This document shows, one piece after another, positions 9,850 to 19,973 of a DNA stretch of 64,000 nt. The position numbers and the translations under genes are program-made. Source of the stretch: an uncultured Oscillospiraceae bacterium (lineage in GTDB: Bacteria > Bacillota > Clostridia > Oscillospirales > Oscillospiraceae); assembly GCA_947629245.1 (NCBI GenBank), contig CANRDC010000003.1, positions 35,492-99,491 of the forward strand, written 5' to 3'. Position 1 is the stretch's first letter. Each line of letters starts with the position of its first letter. The notes under the pieces were generated by a model that was given only the letters and a program-made list of their open reading frames with translations, did not search any database and was not told the origin of the DNA.

Positions 9850-11601
9850 ATGGATATTTTCGATTTTTTGTCTCTGATCGGCGGGCTGAGCCTGTTTCTG
9901 TTCGGGATGAACGTGATGGGACAGGCGCTGGAGCGCCGGGCGGGGAGCGGTCTGCGCAGTCTGCTGGGGAGGATGACGAGCAAAAAGGCGGCGGGCCTTC
10001 TGACGGGGCTTGGCGTCACGGCGGTCATCCAGAGCTCGTCGGCCACCACGGTCATGGTGGTGGGCTTCGTCAACTCCGGGCTCATGAGCCTGAAGCAGGC
10101 CATCAACGTCATCATGGGCGCCAACATCGGCACCACGGTGACGGCGTGGCTCTTGTCTTTGGCGGGCATCGACGGCGGCAGCGTCTTTGTGCGGCTTTTG
10201 AAGCCCAGCTCCTTCACGCCGGTGCTGGCGCTGGCGGGCGTCGTCCTTTATATGTTCTGCCACAGCGATAAAAAGAAGGACACCGGCACGATACTTCTGG
10301 GCTTCGCCACGCTCATGTTCGGCATGGAGACCATGTCGGGGGCGGTGTCCGGGCTGGGGGACGCGCCGGGGTTCCGGCAGCTTTTCATCATGTTCAAAAA
10401 CCCCTTTCTGGGGGTCCTGGCGGGGGCGGTCCTGACGGCCGTCATCCAGTCCAGCTCCGCGTCGGTGGGCATTTTGCAGGCTCTGGCGGTGACGGGCCAG
10501 GTCAGCTACGGCGCGGCCATCCCCATCATCATGGGCCAGAACATCGGCACCTGCGTCACGGCGCTGATCTCCGCCGTGGGCGCCAACAAAAACGCCAAGC
10601 GGGCCGCCCTGGTGCATCTGAGCTTCAACGTGATCGGCACGGCGGTATGGCTGACGGTGTTTTGCGGGGTGCGGGCGCTGCTGGCCCCGGCGGTGCTGGA
10701 CGAGAGCGCCACGCTGCTGGGCATCGCCGTGGCCCACTCGGTGTTCAATGTGCTGTGTACGGCGCTGATGCTGCCGCTCTCGGGCCTTCTGGAAAAGCTG
10801 GTGTGTCGGCTGGTGCCGGACGCCGGACGCCCGGAGACCCGCAGCGAGCTGGACGAGCGGCTGCTGGCCACGCCTCCCATCGCGCTGGAACGGTGCCACG
10901 CGGTGGCGTCGGATATGGCCCGGTGCGCCATGGGTTCCCTGTACGACGCCGTCGCCGCCATCCGTGGCTATACGCCGGAGCTGGCGCAGAAGGTCCGGGA
11001 GGCGGAGGAGCGCGCCGACCACTATGAGGACATCCTGGGCACGTATCTGGTGAAGCTGAGCGCCGGTCAGATCAGCGGCGAGGCGAGCAGCGAGGCGGCC
11101 GAGCTTCTGAAGGTCATCGGGGACTTTGAGCGGGTCAGCGACCACGCGGTGAACATCGTGGGGTCCATGGAGGAGCTGGGCGAAAAGGAGCTGGATCTGA
11201 GCGACGGCGCCAAGGCGGAGATGGAGGTGCTCACGGCGGCGGTGGAGGAGATCGCGGAAATGGCGCTGAACGCATTTTTGAACAGGGATCTGGAGGCCGC
11301 CCGGCAGGTGGAGCCGCTGGAGCAGGTCATCGACGCGCTCAAGGAGACCTTCCGGACCCATCACATCCAGCGCCTGCAGCAGCAGAAGTGCTCCATCGCG
11401 GCGGGATTTGTGTGGAGCGACCTGCTCACGGACCTGGAGCGGGTCAGCGACCACTGCTCCAACATCGCCGGGTGCGTGCTCGACGCGGCCCTGGGCAATC
11501 TGAACGTGCACGAATCCGTCCGGGCCATCCGCAGCGACCGGGAGAGATTCGTGGAACGGTACGAGGCGTATATGAAAAAATACGCGCCCGCCGCCGTCTG
11601 A
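9850..11601 (+). CDS. Na/Pi cotransporter family protein with C-terminal PhoU-like domain
   Basis: GGLSLFLFGMNVMGQ, two QSSSATT/QSSSASVG repeats, MGANIGTT/MGQNIGTC; PhoU-like C-terminus. Confidence 0.93.
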   Translation: MDIFDFLSLIGGLSLFLFGMNVMGQALERRAGSGLRSLLGRMTSKKAAGLLTGLGVTAVIQSSSATTVMVVGFVNSGLMSLKQAINVIMGANIGTTVTAWLLSLAGIDGGSVFVRLLKPSSFTPVLALAGVVLYMFCHSDKKKDTGTILLGFATLMFGMETMSGAVSGLGDAPGFRQLFIMFKNPFLGVLAGAVLTAVIQSSSASVGILQALAVTGQVSYGAAIPIIMGQNIGTCVTALISAVGANKNAKRAALVHLSFNVIGTAVWLTVFCGVRALLAPAVLDESATLLGIAVAHSVFNVLCTALMLPLSGLLEKLVCRLVPDAGRPETRSELDERLLATPPIALERCHAVASDMARCAMGSLYDAVAAIRGYTPELAQKVREAEERADHYEDILGTYLVKLSAGQISGEASSEAAELLKVIGDFERVSDHAVNIVGSMEELGEKELDLSDGAKAEMEVLTAAVEEIAEMALNAFLNRDLEAARQVEPLEQVIDALKETFRTHHIQRLQQQKCSIAAGFVWSDLLTDLERVSDHCSNIAGCVLDAALGNLNVHESVRAIRSDRERFVERYEAYMKKYAPAAV

Positions 11602-11623
11602 CAGGGCGCGGGCGTACATGCCG

Positions 11624-11650
11624 GGCCGGGAGCGCCGCTCCCGGCCTTTA
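11624..11650 (+). terminator. Terminator hairpin
   Basis: GGCCGGGAG CGCCG CTCCCGGCC followed by TTTATT. Confidence 0.6.
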
Positions 11651-11790
11651 TTGATCGGCGCGCGTACCGAAGTAGATATAAAATGCTGGACGGAACAGGA
11701 AGGGAGAGGTATAATATAACTGTGCCGCGCCAAGTCGCGGCGGTCCTGAGCGGACAATATGACCGAACGCGGGAAAGGAGCGGCGCGACC

Positions 11791-12750
11791 ATGGAACGGA
11801 CGATAGACGTGACGGCGCTGGGGGAGATGCTCATCGACTTTACGGCCAACGGCGTGAGCCGTCAGGGGAACCCCATCTTTGAGGCCAACCCCGGCGGCGC
11901 GCCCTGCAACGTGCTGGCCATGCTGCAGAAGCTGGGGCGGCGCACCGCCTTCATCGGCAAGGTAGGCAGCGACGCCTTTGGCCGCCAGCTCCGGCAGACG
12001 GGACTGGACGCGGGTATCGACATGTCGGGCCTTGTGACCGACAGGCGCGTACATACCACTCTGGCCTTCGTTCAGACGGCCCCGGACGGGGACCGGGACT
12101 TCTCCTTTTACCGGGACCCGGGCGCGGACATGATGCTGGCCCCGGAGGAGGTGCCGTCGGCGCTGATAGAGAATACGAAGATATTCCACTTTGGCACGCT
12201 GTCCCTGACGGACGAGCCGGTCCGTGGCGCCACGGTGCGGGCGGTAGCGCTGGCGCGGAAGGCCGGGGCGGCGATCTCCTTCGACCCCAATCTGCGGCCT
12301 CCCCTGTGGAAGGACGCGTATGTGGCGAAGGCGATGGTACGCTGGGGCCTGGCCCAGGCGGATGTGGTGAAGATCGCGGACAATGAGCTGGAGTTCATGA
12401 CCGGGCAGACCGATTTTGACGCGGGCGCGGCCATGCTTTTGGAGGAGCACCCCAACATCCGGCTTTTGAACGTGACCGCCGGGGCGGATGGGAGCTATGC
12501 TTACAGCGGCGGCAGGCGGGTGTTCGTACCGGCCTTCAGGCTGGGCGGCACCATCGAGACCACCGGCGCGGGAGACACCTTCTGCGCCTCGGTGCTGAAC
12601 TTTGTGCTGGAGCATGGGATGGACGGCCTGACGGCGGAGCAGCTCACGGAGATGCTCCGGTTCGCCAACGCGGCGGCCTATCTGGTGACCACGAAGAAGG
12701 GCGCCATCCGGGCCATGCCCGAGCGGGAGCAGGTCCTGGCGCTCCTGTGA
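11791..12750 (+). CDS. PfkB-family carbohydrate kinase (fructokinase-like)
   Basis: Start after GGAAAGGAG; GGAPCNVLAMLQKLG, GKVGSDAFG, DPNLRPPLW, TTGAGDTFCASV. Confidence 0.92.
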   Translation: MERTIDVTALGEMLIDFTANGVSRQGNPIFEANPGGAPCNVLAMLQKLGRRTAFIGKVGSDAFGRQLRQTGLDAGIDMSGLVTDRRVHTTLAFVQTAPDGDRDFSFYRDPGADMMLAPEEVPSALIENTKIFHFGTLSLTDEPVRGATVRAVALARKAGAAISFDPNLRPPLWKDAYVAKAMVRWGLAQADVVKIADNELEFMTGQTDFDAGAAMLLEEHPNIRLLNVTAGADGSYAYSGGRRVFVPAFRLGGTIETTGAGDTFCASVLNFVLEHGMDGLTAEQLTEMLRFANAAAYLVTTKKGAIRAMPEREQVLALL

Positions 12751-12788
12751 CGGGGCGGACCGGGACATGAATCTCACAACGAAAAAAT

Positions 12789-12811
12789 GGAGGCAGCGTA
12801 AAGCTGCCTCC
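12789..12811. terminator. Bidirectional terminator between convergent genes
   Basis: AAAAAAT GGAGGCAGC GTAAA GCTGCCTCC GATATTTTT. Confidence 0.75.
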
Positions 12812-12826
12812 GATATTTTTGCGTCT

Positions 12827-14302
12827 TTACAGGACCACGCCGTCCTTGAAGATGGATATCTCCCGGGCGCCGTGCCGCTCGGCCTTTGTCTGCTCGCCGC
12901 CCGCCACGGCCAGGACGTAGTCCAAAAGCCGCCTGCCGGTGTCGTCCAGGCTCTCGCCCTGGGCGGCGGTACCGGCGTTGAAGTCGATCCAATCCCGCTT
13001 CTTGTCGTAAAGGGCGGTGTTGGTGGAGATCTTCACCGTGGGGGCGGGGGCGCCGAAGGGGGTGCCCCGGCCTGTGGTGAACAATATCAGGTGGGCCCCC
13101 GCGGCGGTGAGGGCCGTGGCGCTCACAAGATCGTTGCCCGGACCGCTGAGAAGATTCAGGCCCTTTTTCGTCACCGCCTCGCCGTAGCCCAGCACATCCA
13201 CCACCTGGGCGCTGCCGCCCTTCTGGACGCAGCCGCAGGATTTGTCCTCCAGGGTGGTGATGCCGCCAGCCTTGTTGCCGGGGCTGGGGTTTTCATAGAC
13301 CACCTGGCCGTGGCTGACAAAGTATTTCTTGAAGTTTTCCACCATGGCCACGGCCTTGCGAAAGACCGCCTCGTTCTCGCACCGGTCAAACAGAATGCTC
13401 TCCGCGCCGAACATCTCCGGCACCTCCGTGAGCACGGTGGAGCCGCCCGCGGCGATGAGCAGGTCCGAGAACCGGCCCACGGCGGGATTGGCGGTGATGC
13501 CGGAAAGGCCGTCCGAGCCGCCGCACTTCATGCCCACCACCAGCTCCGAGGCGGAGATATCCTCCCGCTGGAATTGCCCGGCGTATCCCGCCAGCTCCGC
13601 CAGCAGCGCCGAACCCTCGGCCAGCTCATCCTCCGCCTCCTGGCAGATGAGGAACTTGACCCGCCTGTCATCCCAGGAGCCAAGCTCCTGCTTGAACTGG
13701 TCCATGGTCAGATTCTCGCAGCCCAGGCCCAGCACCAGCACGCCCCCGGCGTTGGGGTGGCGTACCAGAGCGGCCAGGAGCTTTCGCGTCTGGGCGTGGT
13801 CGTCTCCCATCTGGCTGCACCCGAAGGGGTGGGGGAAGGTGTAAAGCCCCTCCACCGAGCCGGTCACCAGATGCTGATTTGCCTTTACGAGCTGCTGGGC
13901 CACGGAGTTGACGCAGCCCACGGTGGGGATGATCCAGAGCTCGTTGCGCACGGCGGCCCGGCCGTCGGGACGGCGGTAGCCCCGGAAGGTGAAGCTCCGG
14001 GGCTCCGGCATGGGCAGCACCTTGTGGTCGTAGGTGTACTCTCCGCCCTCGGAAAGGCCCGTGCGGACGTTGTGGGTGTGGACCCACGCGCCGGGGGCGA
14101 TATCGCATTTTGCAAGGCCGATGGCGCAGCCGTACTTGATCACCGGCTGGCCCTCCTTGATGGGGGCCAGGGCCAGCTTATGGCCCCGCTTCACGTCCTC
14201 CGCGGCGGCCAGGCCGGGAAAATCCTCAAAAACCTCGCCAGCGGCTACGTCCTCCAACGCCACGGCCACATTGTCCGAGGGATGGATGCGGATGAGCTTC
14301 AT
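12827..14302 (-). CDS. uxaA: Altronate dehydratase
   Basis: 491 aa, SAF domain N-terminus, FRGYRRPDGRAAVRNELWIIPTVGCVN, MKCGGSDGLSGITANPAVG. Confidence 0.95.
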   Translation of the reverse strand: MKLIRIHPSDNVAVALEDVAAGEVFEDFPGLAAAEDVKRGHKLALAPIKEGQPVIKYGCAIGLAKCDIAPGAWVHTHNVRTGLSEGGEYTYDHKVLPMPEPRSFTFRGYRRPDGRAAVRNELWIIPTVGCVNSVAQQLVKANQHLVTGSVEGLYTFPHPFGCSQMGDDHAQTRKLLAALVRHPNAGGVLVLGLGCENLTMDQFKQELGSWDDRRVKFLICQEAEDELAEGSALLAELAGYAGQFQREDISASELVVGMKCGGSDGLSGITANPAVGRFSDLLIAAGGSTVLTEVPEMFGAESILFDRCENEAVFRKAVAMVENFKKYFVSHGQVVYENPSPGNKAGGITTLEDKSCGCVQKGGSAQVVDVLGYGEAVTKKGLNLLSGPGNDLVSATALTAAGAHLILFTTGRGTPFGAPAPTVKISTNTALYDKKRDWIDFNAGTAAQGESLDDTGRRLLDYVLAVAGGEQTKAERHGAREISIFKDGVVL

Positions 14303-15777
14303 CCCTGGACCTCCTTCATGGCCTCATAGGGACCCACGGTCTCGATGCGCTCCAGGGCCTGGGCCACGGCGTCCTCAAAGCCGGGGATGGCGGCGAGAAC
14401 TCCGTCCCACATGCGGTCATTGTTGACCACCGCGTGGACGATGGCCTTGGCGTCGTCGTTTCTGTGGTCATAGTAGAAGTCCAGCACCCACGCGTCGTCC
14501 TTGACGGCGTAGGTGTCCGCGCCCCGGATACCGGTCAGGCAGTTCTCGCCCTTTTCCTTGGCGTTGTGATAGAAGGCGATGTAGGCGGCGAAGGAGAAGG
14601 TGATGCACTTGGGCAGAGAGCCCACCCGCTTGACGTACTCGGTCAGGCTGGGCATGACCCGGGCCTTCCACTTGGCGGTGGAGTTCAGGGAGATGTCCAG
14701 CAGGGCGTGGTCGATATAGGGGTTGTTGAACCGCTGGGAGACCGCCGCGGCGAAGTCCAGCAGGTCCTCCTTGGGCAGGTCCAGGGTGGGGATGATCTCG
14801 TCATAGATGGTCTTGTTCATGAAGCCCTGGATGACCTGGTCCTCCATGCAGCTGCGGACGATGTTCTGCCCGGCCAGATAGGCCCCCAGGACCATGGTGG
14901 TGTGGGCGCCGTTCAGGATGCGGACCTTCCGCTGCTTATAGGGGGTGTGGTCGTCCACCACGATGATGGGCAGACCGGCCTTCTCGAAGGGGAGCTCGTC
15001 CTTGATGGACTGGGGGCCCTCGATGACCCAGAAGCCGAACACCTCGCCGGTGTCGATGATGTTGTCCTCATAGCCCAGCTCCTGGCAGATGGCCGCGGCC
15101 TCCTTGCGGGGGTAGCCGGTGACGATCCGGTCCACCAGGGTGGAGCAGAACAGGTTCTCGCCCATGGCCCAGGTCCTAAAGTCCTCCGGCAGGCCCCACA
15201 GGTCGATGTACTGGCCCACGCACTTTTTCAGCTCGTCGCCGTTGTGGTCGATCAGCTCGCAGCTGAGGATGATGAAGCCGGGCAGACCCAGCTTATAGCG
15301 CTCGTACAGGAACTGGGTCAGCTTGCCGGGGAAGCTGGCGGCGGGGGTATCGTCGGCCTTGCAGGCCGGGTCGAACACGATGCCCGCCTCGGTGGTGTTG
15401 GACACCAGAAAGCGCAGGTCGGGGTTTTTCGCGCAGTCCATCAGGGCCTGGAAGTCCTCGTAGGGGTTCAGGCACCGGGACACGCAGGAGATGACCCGCT
15501 TGCGGTTGACCTGCTGGCCGTTCTCCCGGCCCCGGAGGAACAGGGTGTACAGCCCCTCCTGGGCGTTGATCATGGGGGCCAGGCCTGGCGCGATGGGCTG
15601 GGTCAGGACCACCTTGCTGTCAAAGCCCGCCTTCTCGTTCATCTCGTCGATGAAATAGTCCACGAAGGCCCGCAGGAAGTTGCCCTCGCCGAACTGGAGC
15701 ACCCGCTCGGGGGCCTCCTTGAGCAGATAGCCGTCGTAGCCCTGTTCCGCCAGTGTCTTATAACTCAGCTTTTCCAT
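14299..15777 (-). CDS. uxaB: Tagaturonate reductase
   Basis: 492 aa, VLQFGEGNFLRAFVDYFID, SNTTEAGI, RKVRILNGAHTTMV; 4-bp overlap with uxaA. Confidence 0.95.
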   Translation of the reverse strand: MEKLSYKTLAEQGYDGYLLKEAPERVLQFGEGNFLRAFVDYFIDEMNEKAGFDSKVVLTQPIAPGLAPMINAQEGLYTLFLRGRENGQQVNRKRVISCVSRCLNPYEDFQALMDCAKNPDLRFLVSNTTEAGIVFDPACKADDTPAASFPGKLTQFLYERYKLGLPGFIILSCELIDHNGDELKKCVGQYIDLWGLPEDFRTWAMGENLFCSTLVDRIVTGYPRKEAAAICQELGYEDNIIDTGEVFGFWVIEGPQSIKDELPFEKAGLPIIVVDDHTPYKQRKVRILNGAHTTMVLGAYLAGQNIVRSCMEDQVIQGFMNKTIYDEIIPTLDLPKEDLLDFAAAVSQRFNNPYIDHALLDISLNSTAKWKARVMPSLTEYVKRVGSLPKCITFSFAAYIAFYHNAKEKGENCLTGIRGADTYAVKDDAWVLDFYYDHRNDDAKAIVHAVVNNDRMWDGVLAAIPGFEDAVAQALERIETVGPYEAMKEVQG

Positions 15778-15821
15778 GTGCAGTTCTCCTTCCGTTATTT
15801 ACAAATTTCCTTTTTTCTCGC

Positions 15822-17255
15822 TTACAGGTCAAAGTACCGGGCGGCGTTGGTATAGCACACGCCCTCCACGATCTTTTTCAGGGCCGCCTCGTCGGCGGGA
15901 TACTCGCCGTTTTCTACCCAGTGGCCGATCAGGTTGCACAGGATGCGGCGGAAGTAATCGTGCCGGGCGTAGGAGAGGAAGGAGCGGGAGTCGGTGAGCA
16001 TGCCCACGAAGTTGCCCAGCAGCCCCAGATTGGCCAGGGACTTCATCTGCGCCTCCATGCCGCTCTTGGTGTCGTTGAACCACCAGGCGGAGCCGTGCTG
16101 GATCTTGCCGGGGATCTCGTCGGTCTGGAAGCAGCCCAGCATGGTGCCCAACTGCTCGTTGTCGGCGGGATTGAGGGAATAGAGGATGGTCTTGGGGCAC
16201 TTGCCCTCCATGTCCAGGGCGGACAGGAGCCGGGCGATGTCACCGCCGCAGGTATTCTGGGCGATCATGTCGAAGCCGGTGTCCGGGCCCATCTTGGCGT
16301 ACATGCGCTCGTTCATGTTCCGCAGGCAGGAATAGTGCAGCTGCATGGCGATGCCCAACCGGTGGTACTCCCTGCCCAGGTGGAGCAGGATGGCGGTCTG
16401 ATAGCCCTCGGCCTGCTCGACGGTCACCTCGCCGCCGTCCATGACCTTCTTGAAGGCCATGTCCGCCGCCGTCTGGCTCACGGGGCGGAAGGGGATGTAG
16501 TCCAGGCCGTGGTCGCTGGCCCGGCAGCCCATCTTCTTAAAGAACTCCAGCCGCTCAGAAAGCGCCGCGCACACGTCGTCCACGCTGGTCAGGGACTTCT
16601 TGCCCACGCTGGCCGCCAGCTTGCCGATGTACTCGGCGAAGCCGGGCTTGTTGATGTTGATGGCCTTGTCGGGCCGGAAGGAGGGGCAGACCTTGAACTT
16701 GATGGTGGGGTCGGCGGCGATCTTCTCGTGCCACTCCAGGCTGTCGACCGGGTCGTCGGTGGTGCCGATGAAGGCCACGTTGGACTTTTCGATCAGGCCC
16801 CGGACGGTCATCTTGGGGTCCTCCCGCAGCAACTTTCCGGTCAGCTCCCAGACCTGGTCCACGGTCTGCGGGCACAGGTAGCCTTCATAGCCGAAGAACT
16901 TGCGCAGTTCCAGATTGCACCAGTGGTACATGGGGTTGCCGATGGCCATGACCAGGGTCTCGGCGAATTTTTCCAGCCGCTCCTTGCCGGGCTTGTGGCC
17001 GGAGATATAGTCCTCGTTGACGCCGTTGGAGCGCATCAGGCGCCACTTGTAGTGGTCACCGAAGAAGGACCCGTCCGGATTCTCACCCCCCAGCCAGACT
17101 TGGGTCAGGTCCTCGAACCGGCGGTCCTCATAGATCTCCTGGGGCGGGATGTGGCAGTGGTAATCCACCAGAGGCAGCGGCTCGGCATAGTCATGGAACA
17201 GATGCTTCGCGGTCTCGGTCTCCAGAAGGAAATCCTTGTCCATAAATGCTTTCAT
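15822..17255 (-). CDS. uxaC: Glucuronate isomerase
   Basis: 477 aa, PLPLVDYHCHIPPQEIYEDRRF, DHGLDYIPF, SFLSYARHDYFRRILCNLIG. Confidence 0.97.
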   Translation of the reverse strand: MKAFMDKDFLLETETAKHLFHDYAEPLPLVDYHCHIPPQEIYEDRRFEDLTQVWLGGENPDGSFFGDHYKWRLMRSNGVNEDYISGHKPGKERLEKFAETLVMAIGNPMYHWCNLELRKFFGYEGYLCPQTVDQVWELTGKLLREDPKMTVRGLIEKSNVAFIGTTDDPVDSLEWHEKIAADPTIKFKVCPSFRPDKAININKPGFAEYIGKLAASVGKKSLTSVDDVCAALSERLEFFKKMGCRASDHGLDYIPFRPVSQTAADMAFKKVMDGGEVTVEQAEGYQTAILLHLGREYHRLGIAMQLHYSCLRNMNERMYAKMGPDTGFDMIAQNTCGGDIARLLSALDMEGKCPKTILYSLNPADNEQLGTMLGCFQTDEIPGKIQHGSAWWFNDTKSGMEAQMKSLANLGLLGNFVGMLTDSRSFLSYARHDYFRRILCNLIGHWVENGEYPADEAALKKIVEGVCYTNAARYFDL

Positions 17256-17318
17256 CGGGTATGCGTCCTCCTTTTATATGAAAATCTGCATCGAGAGTTT
17301 TGCGCGAAGATATGGCCG

Positions 17319-17846
17319 TCACCGGCGGTCGAAGCGCTTTTCCGCCGGGAGCGCCTGGCATATGAGCTCCCACAGCCGCGCTTCCGTCTCCGGGTCCTGG
17401 AGCGGCAGCATGTAGGCCCGGTCTTTTTCCACGTACAGGCAGGTGCTCTGCCGGAGACGGTAGACGTAAAAGACCGAATCCCATGCATACTCCAGGTCCC
17501 TCTCCTTCACAGGGATGACGACGCCTGCGGAGGTGAGGATGACGGTGTAGGCCGAGGGGACTTTCTTTTGGGCCAGGAGCCTGGCGTTGTTCCGGACGGA
17601 GAGGAAGAAGTTCAGAAAATAGACCGCGGGCAGACCCAGTCCCACCCCCAGCAGCACACAGCCCAGCAGCAGCGCGTTCTCCCGGCGGCCGACCTGCGTG
17701 AAGCATATACAGGCAAAGCCCGCCATGATGAGGAGGAAAAGAAGGGGGGACCTGTACCGTTTCTGACGGGTCAGCGCGTCGAAATAGGAAAACTCCCGGA
17801 AGGCCTCCGGCGTGAGCTTCGCCTCGATCCTGATCTCCTTCTCCAC
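17319..17846 (-). CDS. YcxB-like family protein
   Basis: 175 aa, two TM helices then a soluble domain (VILTSAGVVIPVKERDLEYAWDSVFYVYRL). Confidence 0.6.
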   Translation of the reverse strand: MEKEIRIEAKLTPEAFREFSYFDALTRQKRYRSPLLFLLIMAGFACICFTQVGRRENALLLGCVLLGVGLGLPAVYFLNFFLSVRNNARLLAQKKVPSAYTVILTSAGVVIPVKERDLEYAWDSVFYVYRLRQSTCLYVEKDRAYMLPLQDPETEARLWELICQALPAEKRFDRR

Positions 17847-18031
17847 CGCCGCGCCTACCTCCCCAATCTATCTACATTAAAAGCATATATCTATGACATC
17901 TTTACACAGCAGACAGTTTTTTGCAAGTACCGCCGTATATTTTTGGCAGTTTGTACAAAAACGCATAAGAAATCTCGCCACAATGCTAATGGACCGTTTT
18001 TCTTTTTTATGTTATATTTTCTTAGACGGTC

Positions 18032-18122
18032 TTTCATGCTTTCACGCAGTAAAGCATGAAACGCGCGCAATCGATCTGCGCAAAACGGGCGCCCGTTTTG
18101 CATGGGATAGTTCCTATCCCAT
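18032..18122. repeat. Tandem hairpin array upstream of dctP-like gene
   Basis: TTTCATGCTTT-(8)-AAAGCATGAAA; GCAAAACGGGC/GCCCGTTTTGC; ATGGGATAG-TTC-CTATCCCAT. Confidence 0.8.
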
Positions 18123-18197
18123 GACGGTCGCTTTTGATCCTGTATTCCCGGCCCGGGCGCGGGCCTGTAATATTTACAATTAGGAGGAAATGGAAAA

Positions 18198-19316
18198 ATG
18201 AAGAAACTGTTGTCTCTGCTGCTGGCTGTGACCATGCTGCTGGCCCTGACGGCCTGCGGCGGCGCCAAGGACGACGCCAAGCCCACCGAGGCCCCCGCCG
18301 CCGAGGGCGGAGAGGCCGAGGCCCCCGCTGAGGGCGGCGAAGAGGCTGAAGCTCCCGCCGAGGGCGGCGAAGAGGCCGAGGCTCCCGCCGACGCCGTCAC
18401 GCTGGTCATGGCGGAGGTCAACCCCATCGACAGCATCATCGGCCAGGTCGACTCCGCCTTCAAGGATAAGGTGGAGGAGCTGTCCGGCGGCAGCATCAAG
18501 ATCGACATCCAGGCTGGCGGCGTTCTGGGCGCCGAGGAGAACGTCCTCGACTCCGTTATGTCCGGCTCCAACCAGATCGACATCGCCCGCATCTCCGTGT
18601 TCGCGCTGAACTCCTATGGCGTACAGAAGACCGTTTTCTGCACGCTGCCCTTCGTGTTTGAGAGCCCCGAGCACTTCTGGAACTTCGCCGACAGCGATCT
18701 TGCCAAGGAGTTTTTGAATGAGCCCCAGGAGCTCGGCCTGCCCGTTCGCGGCCTGTTCTTCGGCGAGGAGGGCTTCCGTCACTTCTTCACCCGGACCGAT
18801 AAGCCCATCGAGAGCATGGACGATCTGAAGGGCCTGAAGCTGCGCGTGTCCAACGACCCCATCATGAACGGCCTGGTGGAGAGCCTTGGCGCTTCTCCCA
18901 CGGTGGTGTCCTTCAACGAGCTGTACTCCGGCCTGCAGACCGGCGTGTGCGACGGCGCTGAGCAGCCCATCGGCAACTACCAGTCCAACGCCTTCAACGA
19001 GGTCGCCCCGTATCTGATCCTTGACGGCCACACCCTGGGCGCCATCCAGGTCATCATCACCGACAACGCCTGGAACAAGCTGAGCGAGGAGCAGCAGGGC
19101 TGGATCATGGAGGCCGCCGAGTATGCCCAGGACTTCAACAAGGAGATCGTGGACTCCGCCGAGGCCACGGCTCTGCAGGAGCTGAAGGACGCGGGCGTCA
19201 CCGTCATCGAGGTGGAGGACAAGGCTCCCCTGGTGGAGGCCGTCTCCGGCGTGCTGGAGCCCTACACCACCGGCGATATGGGCGAGATCTACGAGCAGAT
19301 CATGGCCATGAAGTGA
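18198..19316 (+). CDS. TRAP transporter substrate-binding lipoprotein, DctP family
   Basis: Lipobox LLALTACGG; DctP-like body (GLKLRVSNDPIMNGLVESLGASPTVVSFNELYSGLQTGVCDGAEQP). Confidence 0.95.
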   Translation: MKKLLSLLLAVTMLLALTACGGAKDDAKPTEAPAAEGGEAEAPAEGGEEAEAPAEGGEEAEAPADAVTLVMAEVNPIDSIIGQVDSAFKDKVEELSGGSIKIDIQAGGVLGAEENVLDSVMSGSNQIDIARISVFALNSYGVQKTVFCTLPFVFESPEHFWNFADSDLAKEFLNEPQELGLPVRGLFFGEEGFRHFFTRTDKPIESMDDLKGLKLRVSNDPIMNGLVESLGASPTVVSFNELYSGLQTGVCDGAEQPIGNYQSNAFNEVAPYLILDGHTLGAIQVIITDNAWNKLSEEQQGWIMEAAEYAQDFNKEIVDSAEATALQELKDAGVTVIEVEDKAPLVEAVSGVLEPYTTGDMGEIYEQIMAMK

Positions 19317-19400
19317 TCTGAGGGTCCCGGTACATATCAGACGTTCTATATCAGGGGCGCGGGTACAGCCCGCGCCCCGTTTCGATAAAGGAGGGATCGT

Positions 19401-19973
19401 ATGCCCGCGTTTTTCAGGACCGTTGATAAATTCAAACCGTTCTATGACTTTATCTATAAGGTCTTTCTGGTGATCTGCAAGCTCCTTCTGATCGCGGATA
19501 TCCTGATCACCAGCTATTCCGTGCTTGGCCGCTACTGCCAGCAGCTGGCCATCAACCACAGCGCCCTGCGTTTTCTGGGCGTCATCAAGGATTATCCCTG
19601 GAGCGAAGAGGTCGTGCTGACGTGCATGTCCTATATGGCCGTTCTCTCCGCCGCTCTGGCCATCCGCCGCGGGGCCCACATCCGCATGACCGCGCTGGAC
19701 CGCTACCTGCCCAAGACCGTGCTCAAGGTGCTGGACGTGCTGGCGGACGTGGCCGTGATGGCGCTGGGCGTCATCATGCTGGTGGTGGGCTGGCGGTATG
19801 CCTCTACCATCGGCGGGCGCGGCTCCTATGTCTCCATGCCCTGGCTGAGCCGGTTCTGGATGTACTTCCCCGTGCCTCTGGCCGGGGGAGCCATGATCGT
19901 GTTCGAGCTGGAGTCGCTTTATAACCACATCAAGTCCTTCTTTGTGAAGGGAAAGGAGGCCGAGGCACAATGA
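19401..19973 (+). CDS. TRAP transporter small permease, DctQ family
   Basis: 190 aa, four TM helices, WSEEVVLTCMSYMAVLSAALAIRRGAHIRM. Confidence 0.93.
   Translation: MPAFFRTVDKFKPFYDFIYKVFLVICKLLLIADILITSYSVLGRYCQQLAINHSALRFLGVIKDYPWSEEVVLTCMSYMAVLSAALAIRRGAHIRMTALDRYLPKTVLKVLDVLADVAVMALGVIMLVVGWRYASTIGGRGSYVSMPWLSRFWMYFPVPLAGGAMIVFELESLYNHIKSFFVKGKEAEAQ

Noticed and set aside
9796-12777. 993-aa minus-strand ORF
   Set aside because: Antisense to the Na/Pi transporter and PfkB kinase genes, both with clear family motifs; composition (Arg/His/Gln/Pro-rich, no motif) typical of a shadow ORF in high-GC DNA
15753-18059. 768-aa plus-strand ORF
   Set aside because: Antisense to uxaC and the YcxB-like gene; no recognisable domain
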